DNA of 64,000 nt, taken from NCBI GenBank assembly GCA_963931865.1, contig OZ007511.1, positions 2,409,836-2,473,835 on the forward strand, in the 5' to 3' direction. Shown here piece after piece: positions 1 to 11,562 of the stretch. The position numbers were made by a program, and so were the translations under genes. How positions within the stretch are numbered: the first letter of the stretch is position 1; each line of letters starts with the position of its first letter. Origin of the DNA: Axinella damicornis (Eukaryota > Porifera > Demospongiae > Axinellida > Axinellidae). The notes beneath the pieces are model-generated. The model was not told where the DNA came from, did not search any database, and worked only from the letters and a program-made list of their open reading frames with translations.

Positions 1-26
1 CACTGCTCAAACCGCTCTACATCTAT

Positions 27-90
27 GGACAGACTGACAGACAAACCAATCACTCTACCCCCTGCTGCGCATGTGCACGGGGTAATTAAC
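27..90. repeat. Dispersed repeat fragment, copy 1
   Basis: The stretch with GGACAGACTGACAGACAAAC followed by a GCGCATGTGCAC segment and GGGTAATTA resembles a second stretch at 28537-28592 (GGACAGACAGACAAAAC, then TGCATGCGCTTGCAGGGTAATTA). Two partly matching copies 28 kb apart indicate a dispersed repeat family of unknown class. No coding capacity is visible. Confidence 0.45.
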
Positions 91-345
91 TCATAAGAAA
101 CTGAGCGGGATATGTTTAATAAGCACCATGGGAGCTTCAAGTCCACATGCAGTTACTCTGCAGTGTTAAAATATTATCATGGGGGGCTTCATGTTCACAG
201 GGTACCTTTGATCTTTTCTTAAAATGTCTACATGCATGACAGTGTTTATTACTCCACAGTCCTGTTATGAAAACCACTGTGCATGCTGTTCAGTTACTGT
301 AATCATTTGGAGCCATTCTTTCAATATCTATATTCTGCCATGTAG
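91..345. other. Non-coding upstream of the GPCR
   Basis: I see no gene here. Short open frames are not supported by splice signals or recognisable protein. It presumably holds part of the promoter or 5' flank of the receptor gene, but no specific element is recognisable. Confidence 0.4.
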
Positions 346-766
346 GAGCTGCAGTCACTATCCCAGGAGCTGCAGTCACTCTCCCAGGAGCTATCCCAGG
401 AGCTGCAGTCACACTCCCAGGAGCTATCCCAGGAGCTGCAGTGACAATCCCAGGAGCTATATATAGTCACTATCCGAGGAGTTGCAGTGACAATCCCAGG
501 AGCTATACCGGTAGTCACTATCCCACGAGCTGCAGTGACAATCCCAGGAGCTATACCGGTAGTCACTATCCCAGGAGCTGCAGTGACAATCCCAGGAGTT
601 GCAGTCACTATCTGAGTTGCAGTGCCAGGGGCTGCAGACACACTATTCCAGGAGCTTCAGTCACTATCCCATGCAGGATCAGCTGCAGTCACTGTCCCAG
701 GAGCTGCAGTGACAATCCCAGGAGCTGCAGCGACAATCCCAGGAGCTGCAGTCACTATTACACTCA
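346..766. repeat. ~21-bp tandem repeat just upstream of the GPCR start
   Basis: Imperfect units built on CCCAGGAGCTGCAGT plus a short variable part (GACAAT, CACTAT) run for about 420 bp and stop about 10 bp before the GPCR ATG at 776. Because the period is near a multiple of three, both strands show spurious repetitive open frames. The array would lie in the 5' UTR or core promoter of the receptor if transcription starts upstream of it. Confidence 0.85.
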
Positions 767-775
767 GACAGAGCA

Positions 776-2176
776 ATGAATAACTCCTCCAATAGCACTG
801 CAGCCCCACCAGCTCTCAGCTGTTTTGATGAAAACCTAAGTCTGAGCACAGTGACTCCTCAGGAATGGATGATCTACGAACCATTCCGCTACGGCGCCCC
901 AGGGGTAGCCGCTGTCATGATACTGTTTTTTCTGATAGCGTTCACTTGGAACATTCTCATCATCTCGAGCATCATCTGGAAGAACCTCCTCAAGCAACCT
1001 GCCCACCTGCTGCTCCTCAATCTCGCCATTACAGATCTCCTGGTCAGCATCTGTGTCATGCCCATCAACATCACATCAGAGATAGCCCTGGAGTACATCT
1101 TTGGAGGCAGCGACCGCATCAGGTGCAGCGTCTGTCAAACTGGTATCATCTTTACTCTGTTGTCCAGCGTCTCTCTGCACAACATTGCACTACTGTCGCT
1201 GGACAGATTCCTCTTCCTTTACCTGCCTCTGCGATACCAAAAGGTGGTCACATTCAAACGCACCCTAGTGATCTTAGTGGCCGTCTGGGTACTGTGCATT
1301 GCCCTCTCAATCCCCCCACTCTTTGGATTTGGTGAGGTTCGGCTTTCAACCTCAATCGGCAACTGCTTCATCTCCTTCTTTGGAGAGACCCACGTCACCA
1401 GAAATATCTACTACATTCTGCTAGTACTGTTGGAGGCACTGATCCCCATTGGGATACTAATAGTGACTAATGTATGGTTGCTGTGCCTTGTGAATAGTCA
1501 CATGACCCGGCTGTTCAAGATGAAGAAAAATCTGAGCCGCTCGGAACACAAGCATCAACTGCAAACAGTCCAACGGAAAATCCTCAAGAAACGCAACAAG
1601 CAGCAGCTGCAATTGTTCAGAGTGTTTGGCGCCATATTTCTAGCTAACTTAGTGACTTGGCTCCCGGCCATTGGCCTTGCAATTGCAGCTGTGTCAGTGG
1701 ACTTCAACCTAGTGCCTGCTGAGGTGATCGCATTTGTATACATCACATATATATCCCACTCAGTGATCCACCCTCTTCTAGAGACCTGCTTCATATCTGA
1801 GCTCCGAGAGATGTTCACGAGATGTTTCTACTACAGTTGGAGAAGGCTCAAGCTGGGCGCTGGTGGTGGGAGGAGGAGAAACACAGGTGACGTCACACAG
1901 AGGGATAAGACACGTGGAAGTGATACACCAGATGGAAGGAGGGAATCCATCACTGAGATGAGCTCCTTCTCGTGTGTGTGTTGCGCTTGTGTGGACGAGT
2001 GTGGAGCAGCATTACTACCGGATGAAAGCAGTCACACCGATCAGGTGGAGCTCTCCAGTGAGGCAGACACTGTTGTCATTCGGGAGCAAACGGTGGAGTC
2101 AAGCACATCCCCACAGTCCAGAGTGGTGGAGAGTGTGAGGGAGAGCAGGGGACAACACCTGAACACCACAGTATGA
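776..2176 (+). CDS. Class A (rhodopsin-family) G-protein-coupled receptor, intronless
   Basis: A 466-codon single exon encodes a seven-helix plasma-membrane receptor. The N terminus has sequons at N2, N3, N6 and N20. TM1 carries the conserved Asn (N59 in FTWNILII); TM2 reads LNLAITDLL with D87; TM3 begins near C117/C120 and ends in DRF (143-145), a variant of DRY. TM4 has W171, TM5 P224, TM6 the motif TWLP (294-297) in place of CWLP, and TM7 HPLLE (332-336) in place of NPxxY. C197 is the likely ECL2 partner for the TM3 disulfide. A basic third intracellular loop (about 247-280) and a Ser/Thr-rich tail with a Cys cluster (CVCCACVDECG, possibly palmitoylated) follow. These features assign the rhodopsin superfamily. 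The ligand and subfamily cannot be told. The ATG at 776 is the first in frame after the tandem repeat. Confidence 0.9.
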   Translation: MNNSSNSTAAPPALSCFDENLSLSTVTPQEWMIYEPFRYGAPGVAAVMILFFLIAFTWNILIISSIIWKNLLKQPAHLLLLNLAITDLLVSICVMPINITSEIALEYIFGGSDRIRCSVCQTGIIFTLLSSVSLHNIALLSLDRFLFLYLPLRYQKVVTFKRTLVILVAVWVLCIALSIPPLFGFGEVRLSTSIGNCFISFFGETHVTRNIYYILLVLLEALIPIGILIVTNVWLLCLVNSHMTRLFKMKKNLSRSEHKHQLQTVQRKILKKRNKQQLQLFRVFGAIFLANLVTWLPAIGLAIAAVSVDFNLVPAEVIAFVYITYISHSVIHPLLETCFISELREMFTRCFYYSWRRLKLGAGGGRRRNTGDVTQRDKTRGSDTPDGRRESITEMSSFSCVCCACVDECGAALLPDESSHTDQVELSSEADTVVIREQTVESSTSPQSRVVESVRESRGQHLNTTV

Positions 2177-2629
2177 GGACTGTACATTGCGTGGTGGTTA
2201 TTCTTCTCGCACAATGCATTGGTGACTGTGTTGTGATTTACATTCAATTCATAAGTGTCCAAACATCAGTACAAGCACATTATCTCCACTAGAGTATGAC
2301 CATCTGGTACACAGTGTGCAGTGCGTAGTGCATGTTTGTGGCATGTGCACCTCATCAAGACTCAACAATGCTCTCCAACACAATGAACTACAGGTCATGC
2401 ACTTCAGACACAATAGTCTTGGCCCCAGATCCGAAACCAACCCCAGCGTGATCGCTTTCAGTATCACGCACCGGGAAGGAAGACGTGTTATACTGGAAGT
2501 GATATAATTATCCCCTGGATGCATTTATACGTAGATGATAAACCTCACGGATTACATGAAGTATATTATCTATCGGTATACTGGATGAAAGGTTGGGAAT
2601 GAGGCTATAATATTGAGCTACTGCATTCC
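2177..2629. other. Intergenic / probable GPCR 3' UTR
   Basis: No gene is visible. Around 2415-2480 there is TAGTCTTGGCCCCAGAT followed by GAAACCAACCCCAGCGTGATC. This resembles one arm of the foldback element at 11888-11982, so it is probably a decayed half copy. A lone GGGAATGAGGCTA end of the other foldback family lies near 2595-2607. Confidence 0.45.
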
Positions 2630-2664
2630 TAGCCTCATTCCCACGTGGCCTGGGAATGAGGCTA
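2630..2664. mobile_element. Short foldback (TAGCCTC family)
   Basis: TAGCCTCATTCCCACG is followed almost directly by its inverted copy ending GGGAATGAGGCTA. It is a terminal-arms-only member of the family described at 44267-44425 and 57370-57755. The flanking 9-mers (CTGCATTCC and CCTCATTTC) match at 6 of 9 positions, a weak trace of a target duplication. Confidence 0.6.
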
Positions 2665-2920
2665 CCTCATTTCTGACCTACCTCCGTCGGGATTTGCTCC
2701 CACCATTTCAGCTCCACAAATCGTGTCAGTTGAACGTCATGCACCCATCGATGTTGTACCACAAACTGCAGCAGCTCTCGCAAGTGTTCACTCGGGTCGG
2801 CGACAGTACCAACAGCCTCACGATCATCGGTAGCCATTGACCTGTCAGGCATGCCATGTGTGGGTGTGTTAGGAGGGACTATAATATTAGATTCATGCAT
2901 TGGGCAATCCGCACCTCCAG

Positions 2921-3191
2921 TAGGGATGGGCAATATATCAATATTATCGCATATTAAGAGCCCACAATAATCGTATCGTGGTGGTTTTATAATTATTGTC
3001 ATAACGTTTCACATTATTAGCGGTGATTTTTTTTTGCAGAAGTAAGGTGTGCAGTAGCTAATTGGTGTATGAAATATTCTAGTTTGGCATGACAAGTCAA
3101 ACAACCAGCCAAAAAGCATTATCGTGATAATATCGAATATCGTGACAACTTATGATTATCATGCATATGACCACAACATCGTCCACCCCTA
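2921..3191. mobile_element. hAT-like MITE with 8-bp target duplication
   Basis: The 271-bp element starts TAGGGATGGGCAATAT and ends in the inverted relative of that sequence (ACATCGTCCACCCCTA). The immediate flanks are ACCTCCAG and ACCTCTAG, an 8-bp direct repeat with one mismatch, the duplication length of hAT transposons. The interior is AT-rich with no transposase frame, so it is a non-autonomous MITE. A partial relative lies at 49326-49400. Confidence 0.7.
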
Positions 3192-3236
3192 ACCTCTAGT
3201 AAGTAGTAATATAACATGAACGACTATGTGCAGTGG

Positions 3237-3293
3237 TAGCCTCATTCCCAGGCCCCTCCCAGCTGGGCGGGGGCCTGCCTGAGAACGAGGCTA
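3237..3293. mobile_element. Short foldback (TAGCCTC family)
   Basis: TAGCCTCATTCCCAGGCC and the inverted end GAGAACGAGGCTA enclose a 57-bp element. Flanking 9-mers GTGCAGTGG and GTGTGGTGG match at 7 of 9 positions, consistent with an old target duplication. Confidence 0.6.
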
Positions 3294-4657
3294 GTGTGGT
3301 GGGTGATGTGACCTCTAGTCTAGCTGCTAGACCCTCCTCTCCCCCCCGGAAAGCAGCTAGACTATGTGACCTCCCACGTGTGTTTGTTGTAGTTATGTTA
3401 GTTTCTTATCAACCTCCCTCACCAAATTTGGGCTGAAGATACTACTGGCCATTACAGTAATAAACGTACATCTCAAGATCCGAACCAGTTCTCTGATGCC
3501 CATTGTTATCACAGTAATTGTTGACAAAGACTTCCCTAGTGGAGACCAGATTGACCTAATGACCCAACCTCACCCTTTGCCCTGATAAGCACTACTAGTA
3601 TGCAACAGCCACTTGTTATACAACTATCTTTGCCAATCATGACATCACAGAAATTGTAGGTGGGGCATTACAATTATTATGGCATGGGGGTTGCACCCAT
3701 AGATCGAACTCTTGTTGCAGTGGTAAAGCTGCAACAAGAGTACGTCACAGCTGTAACTGCAGGTCAAACCTCTTTTGCAGTTTCACTGCGCTGGTTTTCA
3801 TGGCTTTGACAGCACTGTTTCCAGCCATTGACCATTGACGTTGCCCTTCACTGCCCTTTGACCCGATAATCATGGAAGAATGCGTACGTATCACAAAGAC
3901 TCCAGCCCTTCCTTTGTACATGGGGTCAAGATGTGATCACAGTTGTGACTGAGGTGCTTATTGGAGGACCTCCCCCGGCATGGGCTTAATTTGTAATTGT
4001 ACGCACACCATGCACTTTCTGTCTAGATGGTAGACAGAATCTCATGAATCTGGGATAAAACGTCTGCCAAACATCGTCTATGGGGATTGGTCAGTGTTTT
4101 GCATATGTAGTGATCACCGCTTTTCTAGGTCTGACAGTAAAACTACCTGCAGCTGGTTATCCGGTTGTCGGCGTAGCTTGTACGGTGCGCATCAAATAGG
4201 TATGATTAGAGCTCCGCCCATCGTTCTGCGCATGCGCAACGGTGTTATTTTCCTTTGGCTCAAGGGAGTGCCTACTTTTCGAGGCTGCAGTTTTCTGCTA
4301 GTACTTGTTGGGCGGCAAGAGAGATCACCGTATCGTTCTACTGCTGAGTCCAGTGAGTGGCACAGTATGTGCAATCTAGCCCTAAGGTGGCGGGCAGGTC
4401 GTTTTTGCTGACACTTGTAAACTTAGGTTGGCTTCTTTGCCTGAGGAAATGCCACTACGTGCAGGGCTACTGCCAAGCTTATAGCACCCTATATAGCATT
4501 GGCCGTTAATAGCTAGCCTTACCTTAGACGTAGTCGTTTGGTAAATAATCGTAACGAAGCTTGTTTATGATTACATCCGTGTTTGTACGTTGACTGTTTC
4601 AGGCACAGCACTACCTGTACCTTCACACTGTTGAGCGAGCGAGCGAGATCAGCCAAG
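3294..4657. promoter_or_regulatory. Intergenic region and presumed talin promoter / 5' UTR
   Basis: No gene is supported. Contents: a foldback fragment with TCTAGCTGCTAGACC near 3315-3365, related to 54517-54540; an AATAAA at 3459-3464 that might end the GPCR transcript; and a 13-bp-stem hairpin at 3708-3741 (ACTCTTGTTGCAG, 8-nt loop, inverted copy). The last few hundred bases before 4658 should contain the talin promoter, but no recognisable core element is evident. Confidence 0.35.
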
Positions 4658-7447
4658 ATGTCGACCGTCTCGCTCAAGATCCACATCGTCAGGAGCAACA
4701 ACATCAAGACGATGCAGGTTGGCTTCCCAGCGCCAGAGGGCAGATAAATAAAGCTGTATAAAGATCAACAGCGTCAGTGTTTAAATACTATCAAACCATG
4801 GGCATGTATAAAATCCAAGAACACTGCTGTTGGTTTTAACTGTGCCCCGGCATGATGAAGTATGTTGTTGGTGCGTCTCATCATGTACACTATGGATGGA
4901 TCGATCATGCTTGATCTTGTGGGTAAATTTAGGCCACTGGTTGGTCGAAGTCCTGATATTGTCGTATGGAATACTTCCCAGGCTCATCATATCTCACATT
5001 TCCCTGCAGTTTGACGAGTCCATGATCGTCTTTGATGCATGTCGACTCATTCGGGATAGAGTGCCGGACGCCGCCCAAGGACAGCGTATGTCACACACGC
5101 ATGCACTACCTCGCACATACATACATATCATCACACACAACACACAAACCACACAAACCCGCACACGTGCACACACTACCTCATACATGCATACCATCGC
5201 ACACAACACACTTACCATTGCATACAACACACCTTTGTCGCAAACCCACACGTCACCGATGTTGTGTTTGTGTATTTAATGCACAAACAACTCACCACAA
5301 TTGGTAAACACAGAACTGAGCCCACGTAACTGTAGACTGGTGTGGTAGAACGTGAGCCAGGTTGTTGCATTAATTAGCACGCCTTTTGTCGGGACATTGC
5401 AGGAGATGTTATGACATATTGGACTGGGTTGGGGCCACACCCTAGTTGAGCACAACACCCAAAGAATCCAAAACCTGGTCTCTAGCCACAGCAACCCAGT
5501 GCACAGTAGCGGGTGTGATGGCGGTGTCCTGGGAAGACGTGTGTTTGGGATAGAGCTAAGCTTACGTGCACTTTAACACTTTAACACGAGGTGGCACTGG
5601 TGGGGTTTAATGAGCCCAGCCACCCACCCAAGGAGTTGAACTATTCACATTTAATTGCTGGGAATATTCATAGCTTGGGCTGCTCCCTGCAAACCACTTC
5701 AAATGTTATTCATGTTAGGATGATCTGTGGAGTGTGGGTGTGGCACATGTTAGGATGATCAGTGGAGTGTGGGTGTGGCACATGTTAGGATGATCTGTGG
5801 AGTGTGGGTGTGGCACACGTTAGGATGATCAGTGGAGTGTGGGTGTGGCACATGTTAGGATGATCAGTGGAGTGTGGGTGTGGCACACATTGAGATGATG
5901 GAGTGTGGGTGTGGCACACCAATCTACATGTATGTCACATGCACACACACAGCCAATGAGTATGGGTTGTTCAAACCAGACGAAGATCCCACGAAAGGAA
6001 GGTGGCTGGACCTGGGCCGGACGCTGGAGTACTACCACCTCAAGTCCGGGGTGAGCTAGCCCTAGCTCAGACTAGACAGAGCCAGTTTTTATCTCCCCTC
6101 CTCCTCCACTTCCTCGTAGGACATACTGGAATACCGAAAGAAGCTCCGCCCACTTCGAGTGCGTACCCTTGACATGACAGTGAAGACTATTTTAGTGGAC
6201 GACAGTAAGACCGTGGCGGAGCTCACCAAGGCCGTCTGCGACCGTATTGGTGAGTTGTCTGTGAGAGCAAGTGTTCCACTTCAGCTGGTAAAGGCATTAT
6301 CATGTTGTACTGATGGCACAAGATTAGTGCAGTTTAACGCTCCGTTGTGCGTGGTAAGTGGGTTGCTGGCCTCCACTTTGATGTGGGACTTTGTTACGAA
6401 AACTGAGCAGCAGGTATGGATCATGTCATGTGACAGGCAGCATAGTCTTGAGGCAATGTACACTGTACACGCGTAACATACAACCAGTACAGCCTGGGTC
6501 CCACACACTCAGTGAGCATACAGCCTATTACTCAGTGAACGTGCCTCCCTCCCTCCATACTCCATGCCTACATCCGTCCCACCTTCACATCCTCCCTCTC
6601 TCTCCACCCTCGCTCCCACGCACCCTCAATCCCTTACTCCCCCCGCCCTCAATCCCTTACTCACCCCACCCTCCGTCCCTTTCTCCCTCCCTCCCTCCCT
6701 CCCTCCCTCCCTCCCTCCCTCCCTCCCTCCCTCCCTCCCCTCCCTCCCTCCCTCCCTCCCTTCCCCCTCCCTCCCCCCCTCCCTCCCTCCCCCCCTCCCT
6801 CCCTCCCCCCCTCCCTCCCTCCCTCCCTCCCTCCCTCCCTCCCTCCCTCCCTCCCTCCCTCCCTCCCTCCCTCCCTCCCTCCCTCCCTCCCTCCCTCCCC
6901 CCTCCCTCCCTCCCTCCCCCCTCCCTCCCTCCCTCCCAGGTCTCCAAAACCCTGAGGAGTTCTCACTCACCTCTGATGAGGAGACCAGTGAACAAACCAT
7001 GCGTCGCCACGGACACCACGCCAGAGACCAAAAGAGGCTTGACACACTCAAGAAGAAACTACACACAGATGATGAGTGTACGTCTCTCCGTCTGTCTGTC
7101 TGTATGTCCATCTGCTTTAGCCTCTCCAACAACCAGTCTCCACTATTCTCACTTGTGTCAACATTTCTTGGTGACCAGCCAACCATGGCTACTCCGCTAC
7201 AGTAGACTAAGAATCACCTTAGCAACCGTCTGGAGGGCAGCAAGGTGCATCTTGCCCTGTGAATAGAGTGTATGCAGCAAGGGCTAGCCTCACTGAGCGT
7301 CTCTTCTTGTTCAAGGTGATCAAGTGACTGTCAATGTGTAATGGGTCGTCATGTGATACTTCCAGTGGTGTAGCCAGGGTGTTGAAGTTACCTGGGAACC
7401 GAGCTTGTGAGGGGGGGGGGGGGGGGGGGGGGGCGGGTCTGGGGGCA

Positions 7448-7486
<39 letters not shown>

Positions 7487-8996
7487 TGAAAAGTGAGGTT
7501 GCTTCTAAGGCCGTTTTGGAGCCTATTGACAAGATGTGACGAGGACCTCACTGGAATAAACTGTGCTGTGTACTGATCATAACCCCACAACATTACCAGT
7601 AACTTGCCACGTGCTCATGCAATTAAACTTTAACCCTAACTCGATGTTGCCGTGCGTGGGTGTAGCTACGCCTCTGTATGCTAACTGGCAACAGTGGCAA
7701 GGATGGTTGCAGGATCAAATGCCTCTGTAATTTTCAGCACTTTCTGGTCACTATTCTGGTGAGGTATGGCAGACTTCCTTCAGGTAGGAGGAATTGACAA
7801 AGTACTGGATGCCGCGCATGTACATGGGAATTGACTGCATTATGATTGATAGTTAAAACACGCCACCCTCTTTCGGATCAGGGAATGAGCTGCTTAGGTA
7901 TGTGAACATTTGGACCTGCTTCTGCACCATGATTAGAGCAATCTTCAACTGGGACTAATAACTAGTAAAAATAGTAATTAAAGGCTTTGGTCTTCCTGTG
8001 TAGGGAATAAGTACAGCTCTCTGATTGGTCACAGCTTTGCCAACTGATATCAAGTTTGGGAAGCATTTAGCCCTCTTTCCCTACCATACTACACACCAAT
8101 TCGCTAGCCACTTTTGTCAGCCATTGTTTACTAGTGACTCCATTTCCCAGTGCGTGTTGTGGCCACCTGTCCCCCCTAACTAGATAGCGCAGCTCTGGAT
8201 TGCATTTCTGAGCATCGCCGCCCAATGTTGGATCACAGTGGACCCAGGAGTTGGCCTTAAAAGCTAATTCATTATGCCCAGATATTGCATTATCAGAACA
8301 TGAGTATGGCTTGTTTGTGGGTTTTCTGGCATTCTGCAACTCAAGCCATATATGGTATCCGAGAGCTCAGCTTGTACTGGAGTTGTAGCCACTACACCGC
8401 CAGCCTGAGTGCCCTGGGGTCAGAGGTCACATTCATTCCCGGAATGTATGGGTTCGTAGCCCCAACACACTATTGTCTACTGAAGGTGGTACATGTGGCG
8501 GAGAACACATGATGACATCATCGTCATTGCAGCCTTCCTGTGACTCACCACTTCAGTATGTGATAGCAGATGCTTCTTGAGGATATGAGTCACATTACAT
8601 GAATAGCAAGATATCAAAATCAACCTCCTCTTCCTCCCCCTCCCCTACCCTGCCCTCCCTCTCCCCTGCCCTCCTTCCCCCCTCTCTGTCCACCTTCCTC
8701 CCTCCCCCACCCTCCCTCTCCCTTCCCCTACCCTGCCTCCCTCCCCCCTCTGTCCACCTCCTTCCCTCCCCCACCCCTACCCTGCCCTCCCCCCTCCCCC
8801 CTCTCTGTCCACCTCCCTCCCCCCTCTTAGTGAACTGGCTGAATCCAGACAAGTCGCTCCGTGAGCAGGGCATTGAGGAGACTGTAGTGCTCACTCTCAG
8901 AAAGAAGTTTTTCTTTTCTGATCAGAATGTGGACAGAAACGACCCGATCCAACTCAACCTACTTTATGTGCAGGTACACTCCTACGCTCACATATG

Positions 8997-9029
<33 letters not shown>

Positions 9030-9175
9030 ACACACACACACACACCACACACACACCATATACATACGCTCACTTAATTATACCCTATTCGTTAGATAGA
9101 GCATATGACCATACATGCACGTGTCTGTGAGGGTTAGGGAATATGACTCATTCCCTAATTAGCCCTCACACACAT

Positions 9176-9208
<33 letters not shown>

Positions 9209-11562
9209 AATACACGCATACTGTATCATCACATATGCTCTCACACACATACATCCACGCCATACACATATACCATACATTGCCTTGCCTCACACACACC
9301 CTCTCACACACACCCTCTCACACACACACCCTCTCTCACACACACCCTCACACACACACACACCCTCTCACACACACCCTCTCACACACACCCTCACACA
9401 CTCACCCTCACACACACACACACCCTCTCACACACACCCTCTCACACACACCCTCTCACACACACCCTCTCACACACCCTCTCACACACCCTCACACACG
9501 CACACCCTGTCACACACCCTACACACACACCCTCTCACACACGCACACCCTCTCACACACACACCCTCTCACACACCCTCTCACACACGCACACCCTCTC
9601 ACACACACACCCTCTCACACACACACACCCATTGTACGTTCTCCAGTCCCGGGATGCCATCATTGACGGTACCCATCCCTGCACACGTGAGGAGGCCACG
9701 CAGTTTGCAGCTCTGCAGTGCCTGGTTCAGTACGGCACGCACAACGAGGCAAAGCACAAGACTGGCTTCTTGGACCTTGTTGAGTTCCTGCCGAGGGAGT
9801 ACGTCAAGATCAAGGGAATTGAGAAACTGATCTTTGCCGAACATCGGAAGCTGCACAACCTGAGCGAACTTAACGCCAAGTTCCGCTACATCCAGCTCTG
9901 CCGCTCCCTGCGGACGTACGGTGTCACCTTCTTCCTTGTGAAGGTCAGTGCGAGCAGAGAAGTGAACATGTATTCGTATGCTGTACCTCTTCGTAGGCTG
10001 TACCTCATTCATATGCTGTACCTCATTCGTATGCTGTACCTCATTCGTATGCTGTACCTCGTTCGTATGCTGTACCTCGTTCGTATGCTGTACCTCATTC
10101 GTATGCTGTACCTCATTCGTATGCTGTACATGTACCTCATTCGTAGGCCACTCAGGAGTAGGGAAAGTTCTTAACCCTAACACTCCTGCATGGCCTGAGA
10201 ATGAGGCTAGTCCCTCCCTCCCTCCCTCCTCCTCCCCCTCTCTCCCTCCTTCCCTTCCTCCCTCTCTTCCTTCCTCCCTCTCTCCCTCTCTCCCTTTCTC
10301 CCTCTCTCCTTCCTTCCCTCTCTCCCTTCCTCCCCCTCTCTTTCCTCCTCCACGCTTCACCACCCACACACACACACTCCCCCCACCGCACACACACACA
10401 CACATGCTTCCTCCTCTAACCCACACACTCTTCCCCACACACCCTCACCCACCCACAGGAGAAGATGCGAGGTCGCAACAAGCTGGTTCCTCGTCTGCTG
10501 GGCATCACTCGCGAGAGCATCATGAGAGTCGATGAGAACACAAAGGAGGTGTTGAAGACATGGCCGCTCACCACCGTTCGACGGTGGGCCGCCTCCCCCA
10601 ACTCCTTCACACTGGTACGACAGGAAGGGGGACAGACATCAGCCGTAGTCTTGAGGAATTATACCAGCATCTATCTGAGTACAGTACAGTAGATGGTTCC
10701 AAATGGATGGGACAAATCACACCCACTCACAGAAGATGTTGCCACGGAGACCGCAGCATTTGCATTAGCTTGAGTAACATGAATCCCTTCAAAATACGTA
10801 ACAATCACATGCTTGTTTATGTACTGTAAGTGTGCACTGCAAATGAGTTTGGATACATTGTATTTCGGCTGATAGTGTTCAGTGGTTAAAGTGCAACATT
10901 TGTAAGCCCACCAGAGTGAAACTTGCCTTCAAACACCTCCACTGTGGTAGACTCGAATCCTCCCACAAAAACCACACTTCAACAAAAGGGAATAGTGCTG
11001 TAGCAACTAGCACATCTGAGGTGTCCACTGCTCTCCTGATCTCGCATCCTGTATGACTCGTACCTCATGGTATCTTGCTCCTCCCTTCCCCTCCTCACAG
11101 GACTTTGGTGACTACTCAGAATCGTTCTACTCTGTGCAGACGACGGAGGGCGAGACCATCTCTCAGCTCATCGCCGGCTACATTGACATCATCATGCGGA
11201 ACAAGACACCCATCCATCGTGAGGTCCCTGACGATGAGGATGAGCCAGTCATCGTAGACTTTGAGGTTGACCCCAAGAAGTGAGTTATCTGTTCGTCAGT
11301 GACTAGGACACGATACGCTGTGAGAGATTCAACTGACTAGGCAAGCCATTGGTGAGCATTAATTAATCCTCACCCTCCCTCCAGGGCCTCCGTGACAACC
11401 TTCACGCCAGGCGGCCATGGTTACCAGGAAGAGGAGGGGCTGGCTCCATACGGCTCCCCCTACCACGCTGGCTTTGACGAGGGAGCCATATCGTCCCGGG
11501 GCGAACTACCCCAGCATGCGGAGCTCCTGGGAGCACCCGGCATACAGCACCAACCACCATCT
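4658..11562 (+). CDS. TLN: Talin exons 1-10: FERM head and linker
   Basis: Exons: 4658-4717, 5010-5085, 5953-6050, 6120-6249, 6940-7077, 8831-8973, 9647-9943, 10459-10614, 11101-11279, 11385-11562 (residues 1-485). F0 includes FDESMIVFDACRLIRDR. F1 includes VKTILVDDSKTV and a shortened, basic, His-rich loop (RRHGHHARDQKR) where vertebrate talin has its membrane-binding insert. F2 includes FFFSDQNVDRNDPIQLNLL. F3, the integrin-binding PTB-like fold, includes GRNKLVPRLLGIT and RRWAASPNSFTL with the conserved Trp. After F3 comes an acidic stretch (PDDEDEPVIVDFEVDP) and a Gly/Pro/His-rich linker without clear similarity to vertebrate linkers. Introns here are large and filled with CCCT and CA arrays. 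Confidence 0.95.

Noticed and set aside
321..641. 106-codon antisense frame of repeated IVTAAPG
   Set aside because: By-product of the 21-bp tandem repeat upstream of the GPCR.
4094..4411. 105-codon open frame upstream of talin
   Set aside because: No recognisable domain or splice link to talin exon 1, and no support beyond its length. Talin F0 begins at its own ATG at 4658.
6391..7266. Long Pro/Ser and Gly/Glu/Arg open frames (up to 291 codons)
   Set aside because: Translations of the CCCT tract in talin intron 4. Only the piece at 6940-7077 is a real exon, in another phase.
9143..10174. 343-codon open frame on + rich in Thr/His/Ser
   Set aside because: CA/CCCTCT repeat that happens to stay open into talin exon 7. 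Only 9647-9943 is coding.
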